Below, in pieces: positions 6,095 through 10,666 of a DNA stretch of 10,666 nucleotides. The position numbers and the translations under genes were made by a program. Numbering within the stretch: the stretch's first letter is position 1; every line of letters starts with the position of its first letter. Location: assembly GCA_017304125.1 (NCBI GenBank), contig JAFKLV010000292.1, positions 1 through 10,666 of the forward strand, given 5' to 3'. This stretch comes from Sphingomonadales bacterium (GTDB lineage: Bacteria; Pseudomonadota; Alphaproteobacteria; Sphingomonadales; Sphingomonadaceae). The notes under the pieces were generated by a model. That model had not been told where the DNA came from, did no database searches, and saw only the letters and a program-made list of their open reading frames with translations.

Positions 6095-7673
6095 CGACGA
6101 GCCCCGCGCGCGCGCCGAGCCGCCAGCGCTCGACCGCGCCGACCGTTTCCACCACCGCCCATTCGTCGGGATCGCCCGGCGCCTCCGCCACCGCGTCGCC
6201 GAGGTTGAACAGGCACAACAGGCGCTCGTCGCCATGCTGCCGCTCGAACGCCAGCAGGCCGTCGGGCGCATCGACAAACGCGATCGTGCCGAGCCGCAGC
6301 GCCGCGCTCGCCCGCCGCAGCGCGAGCAAGCGGCGCGTGATATGGAGCATCGACTCCGCATCCGCTTCCTGTCGATCGACCGCCAGCGCACGATGCGCCG
6401 TACCGAGCGGAAGCCACGGCGTGCCCGTGGTGAAGCCCAGCTGCGGCGCATCCGCCTGCCACGGCATCGGGGTGCGCGCGCCGTCGCGCGACAAGGTGCG
6501 CGGCCAGTTGGCGATCGCCTCGGGGTCTTTCAGATCCTCGAACGCGATCTCCACCTGCGGCAGCCCAAGCTCCTCGCCATTATAGAGGAAGATATTGCCG
6601 CGCAGGCAAACGAGCAGCAGCATCTTCATCCGCAGGAACGCCGCCGCATCCTCCGCCGGCGCCCAGCGCGAGACGGCGCGCGGCGCATCGTGATTCTCGA
6701 ACGCCCAGCTCGGCCAGCCGACGCCCGGCGCATCGGGCCAGCGTTCCAACGCCGTGCGCACCAGATCGACGGTCAGCGCGGGGGCATAGAGGAAATCGAA
6801 GCCATAGGCCGAATGGAGCCGTTTCCCGGCGGCGGTGAACGACTTCATCTCCCAGTCGCTATCGTCGCCGGTCACCTCGGCCACCGCAAAGCGATCGCCA
6901 TAATCGTCGAGCAAGGCGCGGACGCGTTCGAGGAACGCGGGGATATCGCGATGTCCCTGATTGTGGCGGTGAAGCTGGAAATCGAACGGGCGCGTGCGCG
7001 GGCGGCCGGTGTCGGGCGCGGGCGGGTTATCGGTCAGCGCCGGATCGTGCATCACGAAGTTGAGCGCATCCAGCCGGAACCCGTCGACCCCGCGATCGAG
7101 CCAGAAGCGCGCAACCTCCAGCAGCGCCGCCTGCACCGCGGGGAGATGGAGGTTGAGCTGCGGCTGCGCGCTCAGGAAATTGTGCAGATAATATTGCCCG
7201 CGCCGCGCGTCCCAGGTCCACGCCGGGCCGCCGAACACCGATTGCCAGTTGTTCGGCGGCGAGCCCTCCGGCCGGGCATCGGCCCAGACATACCAGTCGG
7301 CGCGCGGATTATCGCGGCGCGCGCGGCTCTCCGCGAACCACGGATGCGCCTCCGAGGTATGCGCCCACACCATATCGACCAGCACGCGCAGCCCGAGCTG
7401 GTGCGCCCGCGCGATCAGCGCATCACCATCGGCGAGCGCGCCATAGGCCGGATCGACGTCGCGATAATCGGATACGTCATAGCCGAAATCGGCCTGCGGG
7501 CTGCGGAAGAAGGGCGAGATCCAGATCGCATCGACCCCGAGGCTGGCGACATGATCGAGCCGCGCGGTGATCCCGGCGAGATCGCCGATGCCGTCGCCAT
7601 TGCTATCGGCGAAGCTGCGCGGATAGATTTGATAGATTGCCACCCCGCGCCACCAATCGCCGTCCGCCGCCAT
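6075..7673 (-). CDS. Alpha-glucosidase, glycoside hydrolase family 13
   Basis: Retaining alpha-glucosidase of the GH13 oligo-1,6-/alpha-glucosidase type, expected to release glucose from the non-reducing ends of short alpha-glucans such as maltose or isomaltose. The 532-residue product opens with [20 protein letters not shown], including a DSNGDGIGD metal-binding loop (23-31). The four conserved regions are [14 protein letters not shown] (100-113), GFRLDALNF (198-206, nucleophile D202), AVAEVTGDD (263-271, acid/base E266) and FENHDAPRA (325-333, D329). A C-terminal beta domain follows from about 430. There is no signal peptide, so it is probably cytoplasmic. The ATG at 7673 has GGAG (7683-7686) nine bases upstream. 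The motif wording DxVxAHTSxxHPWF suggests the GH13_23-type alpha-glucosidases. It stands alone, without a nearby maltose transporter or regulator, and its 3' end overlaps hisF by 20 bp. Confidence 0.93.
   Translation of the reverse strand: MAADGDWWRGVAIYQIYPRSFADSNGDGIGDLAGITARLDHVASLGVDAIWISPFFRSPQADFGYDVSDYRDVDPAYGALADGDALIARAHQLGLRVLVDMVWAHTSEAHPWFAESRARRDNPRADWYVWADARPEGSPPNNWQSVFGGPAWTWDARRGQYYLHNFLSAQPQLNLHLPAVQAALLEVARFWLDRGVDGFRLDALNFVMHDPALTDNPPAPDTGRPRTRPFDFQLHRHNQGHRDIPAFLERVRALLDDYGDRFAVAEVTGDDSDWEMKSFTAAGKRLHSAYGFDFLYAPALTVDLVRTALERWPDAPGVGWPSWAFENHDAPRAVSRWAPAEDAAAFLRMKMLLLVCLRGNIFLYNGEELGLPQVEIAFEDLKDPEAIANWPRTLSRDGARTPMPWQADAPQLGFTTGTPWLPLGTAHRALAVDRQEADAESMLHITRRLLALRRASAALRLGTIAFVDAPDGLLAFERQHGDERLLCLFNLGDAVAEAPGDPDEWAVVETVGAVERWRLGARAGLVARRRAP
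6078..6104. terminator. Candidate bidirectional hairpin at the hisF/glucosidase convergence
   Basis: The inner stem CGTCGC (6085-6090) pairs with GCGACG (6094-6099) around a 3-nt loop CTA. An outer stem GGGC (6078-6081) pairs with GCCC (6101-6104), with three unpaired bases on the left and one on the right. The hisF stop TAG spans the loop and first stem base, and the glucosidase stop lies at 6075-6077, just outside. The position, between two convergent genes, suits a two-way terminator or mRNA 3'-end stabiliser. No T-run follows on either strand, so termination itself is an inference. Confidence 0.4.
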
Positions 7674-7761
7674 CGCCGCACGCTCCGTTCATTCGCCCGG
7701 CCCCGGATTAGGCGGGCGATGTGTCAGGGCGATGTCCGACCCTGCTTTATCGGCGGTTTTC

Positions 7762-7770
7762 TGCTATACA
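7762..7770 (+). promoter_or_regulatory. Candidate extended -10 promoter of the di-iron protein gene
   Basis: TGCTATACA at 7762-7770 fits an extended -10 element (TGnTATAAT type, with TATACA matching four of six -10 positions). The -35 region 17 bp upstream (CTGCTT, 7742-7747) is poor, as is common with extended -10 promoters. Transcription would start about 7 bases downstream, at or next to the ATG at 7777, giving a leaderless or nearly leaderless mRNA. This is a sequence-pattern call only. Confidence 0.4.
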
Positions 7771-7776
7771 GGCGGG

Positions 7777-8460
7777 ATGGTCGGCCGATTGCGCACCCGG
7801 TATCTCGACCTTCTCGGGTCGATTTACATCTATAACGAGCACCGCGGCTATACCGCGCTCGATCGGGTGCTGGAGGCGGCGCGTGCGCGCGCGCCCGACG
7901 ACCATGCGCTGATCGCCGCGATCGAGAAGCACCGCGCCGACGAGCGCAAACATTATCTGATGTTCCGCCGCTGGTTCGAGCTGCGCGGGGTCATGCCGCT
8001 CGCGGTCGATCGCACCTGCGGGCATATCGACCGTTTCGTCGAAATCATGTTCCGCCGGCAGATCGACGATCTCGATACGCAGGCGATCATCGCCAGCGAC
8101 GATCAGTTCGAGAAATTATGCCGGGTGATCTCGCTCACCGAGCAGCGCGGCTATCGTCAGGTCGAGATCCTGCTGCGCCACCCGATCGTCCGGCGCGATC
8201 CGATCCTGATCAAGATCTTTCGCATCATCGAGCGCGACGAGCCGAGCCATTGGGCACCCTATGACGGCTGGCTCGCGGCGCACGGCAAGCGCGCGCCGCG
8301 CTGGTGGGAGCGCGCGATCGACAGCTTCATCCATTCGGAATTGTTGTTCCTCAAGCTGCCGCTGCTGTTCGTCTCGCGCGTCGCGCGCCGCGTCGACTGG
8401 GCGGATCGCGACGATCCCGCCGACCGCCTCGCCACGCCGTTCACCCTCGCGGCGGAGTGA
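7777..8460 (+). CDS. Four-helix di-iron carboxylate protein (ferritin-like/COQ7-like), substrate unknown
   Basis: A 227-residue protein with the full ligand set of a di-iron four-helix bundle: E21 in YNEHRGY, E56xxH59 in ADERKHY, E122 in TEQRGY, and E155xxH158 in RDEPSHW. This E, ExxH, E, ExxH order is that of ferritin-like, rubrerythrin, COQ7 and MiaE-type proteins. The two halves look like a duplication, since both first-helix ligands sit in an ExRGY motif and each is followed by ExxH about 34 residues later. Near the C terminus a hydrophobic stretch ELLFLKLPLLFVS (188-200) followed by basic residues could rest on the membrane, as in COQ7. I do not recognise a specific function; oxidase, hydroxylase or iron storage are all open. 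The ATG at 7777 was chosen because a promoter-like element overlaps the upstream codons; an in-frame ATG at 7732 would give 242 residues. It is divergent from the glucosidase and convergent with mutL. Confidence 0.85.
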   Translation: MVGRLRTRYLDLLGSIYIYNEHRGYTALDRVLEAARARAPDDHALIAAIEKHRADERKHYLMFRRWFELRGVMPLAVDRTCGHIDRFVEIMFRRQIDDLDTQAIIASDDQFEKLCRVISLTEQRGYRQVEILLRHPIVRRDPILIKIFRIIERDEPSHWAPYDGWLAAHGKRAPRWWERAIDSFIHSELLFLKLPLLFVSRVARRVDWADRDDPADRLATPFTLAAE

Positions 8461-8484
8461 AAGATCCCCACCATCCAATTCCGT

Positions 8485-8506
8485 CATTCCCGCGCAGGCG
8501 GGAATG
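8485..8506. repeat. GC hairpin repeat between convergent genes (REP-like, possible terminator)
   Basis: A perfect 9-bp inverted repeat, CATTCCCGC (8485-8493) and GCGGGAATG (8498-8506), around a GCAG loop. It occupies the 52-bp gap between the di-iron gene and mutL, whose stops face each other, so it may serve as a shared terminator or 3'-end protector. Only a short GTTTA follows on the plus side and no T-run on the minus side. Its core CCCGCGCAGGCGGG differs by one base from the unit at 2443-2456 (CCCGCGAAGGCGGG), so both belong to one repeat family. Confidence 0.65.
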
Positions 8507-8512
8507 AGGTGT

Positions 8513-10297
8513 TTACTTCCGCCCGAACAGTTTCTCGATATCGCCGTGCGCCAGCTTCACCCAGGTCGGGCGGCCGTGGTTGCACTGCCCCGAATGCGGG
8601 GTGACCTCCATCTCGCGCAGCAACGCGTTCATCTCGGCCACCGACAGCACCCGCCCCGCGCGGACCGAGCCGTGGCACGCCATCGTCCCCGCCACCGCAT
8701 CGAGCCGCTCGCGCAGCGACAGCGCCTGATCGAACGCCGCCAGCTCGTCGGCGAGATCGTTGACCAGCCCCGCCGGATCGCCCCCGCCGAGCAACGCCGG
8801 CGTGGCGCGGACGAGGATCGCCCGCGGGCCGAACCGCTCCAGCTCGAGCCCCAATTCGGCCAACTCCGCCGCGCGCGCTTCGAGCCGGTCGCACCCCGGT
8901 TCGTCCAGTTCGACCACTTCGGGGATCAGCAGCGCCTGCGACGCCACCCGCCCACCGGCGAGCGCGCGCCGCATCCGTTCGAGCACCAGCCGCTCATGCG
9001 CGGCATGCTGGTCGACGATGACCAGCCCGTCCTCCGCCTCGGCGACGATATAGGTCTTGGCGACCTGCCCGCGCGCCACCCCCAGGGGATGATCGGCGCG
9101 CTCGGGGGTCGGCGCGAAGGCGGGTTCGGCGCGCGCCTGCGGCGGGGCTGCGAAGAACACCGGGCGGCGATCGCCAACCGACGGGCCGATCGCCGCGCCG
9201 CTATGCTGGGTCATCGCCGGCCAGATCGATTCCTGCCGCTCGGCCGGCGGCGGCGCATCGATCTCGCTGCGCCACATCGCCAGCGCATCCTCCGCCGGGC
9301 GGTTGGTGACGCGATGCCCCGCGCCGTCGAGCGCGCGGCGAATCCCGCTGACGATCATCCCGCGGATCATCGCCGGATCGCGGAAGCGCACCTCGGTCTT
9401 GGCCGGGTGGACGTTCACATCGACCTGATCGGGCGGCACATCGAGGAACAGCGCCACCACCGCATGCCGGTCGCGCGGCATCATTTCGGCATAGGCGCCG
9501 CGAATCGCGCCGATCAGCAGCCGATCCTTCACCGGGCGGCCGTTGACGAACAGATATTGGTGATCGGCGATCCCGCGATGGAAGGTCGGCAGCCCGGCGA
9601 CCCCGCCAAGCACCACCCCCTCGCGCTCCAGATCGACCGCGACCGAATTTTCCGCCAGCGCGCGATCGGTGAGCAAGGCGACGCGCCCCGGCCGGTCCTC
9701 CGCCTCCAGCGCGGCCAGCGCGCGCCGCCCGTCATGCTCGACGGTGACGGCGATATCGGGCCGCGCCATCGCCAGCCGTTTCACCACATCGAGGCAGGCG
9801 GCATATTCGCCGCGCGTCGATCGCAAGAATTTACGTCGCGCCGGCACCCGCGCGAACAGCCCCTCGACCACCACCCGCGTGCCCGGCGGCAGCGCGGCCG
9901 GGCCTTCGCGCACCAGCTCGCCGTTATCGATCGTCCGCGCCCAGCCGTCGGCGCCGCGCGGGCGGCTTTCGAGCGTCAGCCGTGCGACGCTGGCGATCGA
10001 CGGCAGGGCCTCGCCGCGAAACCCCAGAGTCGCCACCGAATCGATATCGTCGGAGGGAAGCTTGGAGGTCGCGTGGCGCTCGCACGCCAGCGCCATTTCC
10101 TCCGGCGTCATCCCGCAGCCGTCATCGGCCACCTCGATCCGCTCGACCCCGCCGGCGCTGAGCAGCACCGCAATCCGCGTCGCGCCGGCGTCGATCGCGT
10201 TCTCGACCAGCTCCTTCAACGCGCTGGCCGGTCTTTCTACCACTTCACCGGCAGCGATGCGGTTGATTAAATGCTCGGGCAAACGGCGTATTGACAC
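8513..10297 (-). CDS. mutL: DNA mismatch repair protein MutL (endonuclease type)
   Basis: Dimeric ATPase that links MutS mismatch recognition to strand incision. The 594-residue product has an N-terminal GHKL ATPase: KELVENAIDAGA (28-39; E29 catalytic, N33 metal-binding), DDGCGM (58-63), TSKL (77-80) and LGFRGEALPSIAS (91-103). The transducer domain carries FARVPARRKFLRS (148-160) and DVNVHPAKTEVRF (293-305). A proline/alanine-rich linker follows (about 345-405). The C-terminal domain holds the endonuclease motif DQHAAHERLVLE (429-440), ACHGSVRAG (540-548) and CNHGRPT (572-578), with a beta-clamp-binding-like QALLIP (454-459). It should therefore nick DNA itself, as expected where MutH is lacking. 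The start is GTG at 10297 with AGGGGA six bases upstream; a further in-frame start at 10360 adds unconserved residues and was rejected. It is convergent with the di-iron gene and divergent from mreB. Confidence 0.95.
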   Translation of the reverse strand: MSIRRLPEHLINRIAAGEVVERPASALKELVENAIDAGATRIAVLLSAGGVERIEVADDGCGMTPEEMALACERHATSKLPSDDIDSVATLGFRGEALPSIASVARLTLESRPRGADGWARTIDNGELVREGPAALPPGTRVVVEGLFARVPARRKFLRSTRGEYAACLDVVKRLAMARPDIAVTVEHDGRRALAALEAEDRPGRVALLTDRALAENSVAVDLEREGVVLGGVAGLPTFHRGIADHQYLFVNGRPVKDRLLIGAIRGAYAEMMPRDRHAVVALFLDVPPDQVDVNVHPAKTEVRFRDPAMIRGMIVSGIRRALDGAGHRVTNRPAEDALAMWRSEIDAPPPAERQESIWPAMTQHSGAAIGPSVGDRRPVFFAAPPQARAEPAFAPTPERADHPLGVARGQVAKTYIVAEAEDGLVIVDQHAAHERLVLERMRRALAGGRVASQALLIPEVVELDEPGCDRLEARAAELAELGLELERFGPRAILVRATPALLGGGDPAGLVNDLADELAAFDQALSLRERLDAVAGTMACHGSVRAGRVLSVAEMNALLREMEVTPHSGQCNHGRPTWVKLAHGDIEKLFGRK

Positions 10298-10303
10298 GCT
10301 TCG

Positions 10304-10309
10304 TCCCCT
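10304..10309 (-). promoter_or_regulatory. Ribosome binding site that fixes the mutL GTG start
   Basis: On the minus strand AGGGGA lies six bases before the GTG at 10295-10297. The MutL family conventionally starts with the helix that here reads SIRRLPEHLINRIAAGEVV, immediately after this GTG, so the site and the conserved N terminus agree. Confidence 0.65.
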
Positions 10310-10323
10310 AGCCCAAGCGGCGT

Positions 10324-10388
10324 CATCCCGCGACCCCGTAAGACGCTTTATCGTGCACAATGCGCCTTGCGGCAGGAAGCGCGGGATG
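10324..10388. other. Inverted repeat in the mutL-mreB divergent region
   Basis: CATCCCGCG at 10324-10332 is matched by its exact reverse complement CGCGGGATG at 10380-10388, leaving a 47-bp spacer. The spacer contains the palindrome GTGCAC (10353-10358). The whole lies in the 149-bp gap between the divergent mutL and mreB genes, so a regulator-binding role is conceivable, but chance is a real alternative in such GC-rich DNA. No clear -35/-10 pair was recognised for either gene in 10298-10446. Confidence 0.3.
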
Positions 10389-10440
10389 CTTGGCGTATTG
10401 CACCGCGTGCTGGGCGCGGCGACTCGGGGACGGAAACTAG

Positions 10441-10666
<226 letters not shown>

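Noticed and set aside
5273..6451. Minus-strand open frame opposite hisF
   Set aside because: It has shadow composition, conflicts with hisF, and overlaps the glucosidase in another frame.
6234..7835. Plus-strand open frame (533 codons) opposite the alpha-glucosidase
   Set aside because: It is a compositional shadow; the opposite strand encodes an intact GH13 enzyme with catalytic residues in place.
8261..10270. Long plus-strand open frame (669 codons) opposite mutL
   Set aside because: Its product is rich in Arg, His, Pro and Ala with no domain, and it lies antisense to a fully motif-supported mutL. Long antisense frames are expected in GC-rich DNA.
10324..10370. Possible sigma70 promoters for mutL or mreB around CTTTAT/GATAAA and ACAATG
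   Set aside because: The -10-like hexamers have no acceptable -35 at 16-18 bp on either strand.

Overview
The window is a GC-rich stretch of bacterial chromosome that reads as an alphaproteobacterium, most likely a sphingomonad (Sphingomonas or a close relative). The basis is the gene content: a short alpha-type SspB with a C-terminal ClpX-binding tail, a MutL with the full endonuclease motif set, FumC beside GMP kinase, a his cluster ordered B-H-A-F, and short hairpin repeats with a GCGGGA-type core. The genus is an inference from gene order and repeats. No part of the window looks phage-like, plasmid-like or otherwise mobile, and gene density is ordinary for a core chromosome.

Layout. (1) Positions 1-3002 hold a minus-strand block read as sspB, fumC, a 71-residue small protein and gmk. 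A double hairpin repeat lies between sspB and fumC, and another hairpin lies just downstream of gmk. (2) A short divergent gap (3003-3087) separates sspB from a plus-strand histidine operon (3088-6094): hisB, a YciI-family gene, hisH, hisA and hisF. All four junctions are overlapping or 1 bp apart, so translation is probably coupled. The cluster has no hisE; hisF instead runs tail-to-tail into a minus-strand GH13 alpha-glucosidase (6075-7673), with 20 bp of antisense coding overlap. (3) A short divergent gap separates the glucosidase from a plus-strand four-helix di-iron (ferritin-like/COQ7-like) protein (7777-8460) of unknown substrate. (4) This gene converges on mutL (minus, 8513-10297) across a hairpin repeat. 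(5) mutL is divergent from mreB (plus, from 10447), whose first 73 codons are present before the window ends.

How the genes work together. HisB, HisH, HisA and HisF cover the middle of histidine biosynthesis: ProFAR isomerisation by HisA, the ammonia-channelling HisH/HisF synthase that yields IGP and AICAR, and IGP dehydration by HisB. The others are housekeeping genes: TCA cycle (fumC), GMP phosphorylation (gmk), protein-quality control with ClpXP (sspB), mismatch repair (mutL) and cell shape (mreB).

No new defence, mobile or otherwise undescribed system is visible. The points most worth a second look are the di-iron protein with its internally repeated ligand motif and possible leaderless start, the YciI gene embedded in the his operon, the missing hisE together with the overlapping hisF/glucosidase tails, and the family of GC hairpin repeats at gene boundaries.
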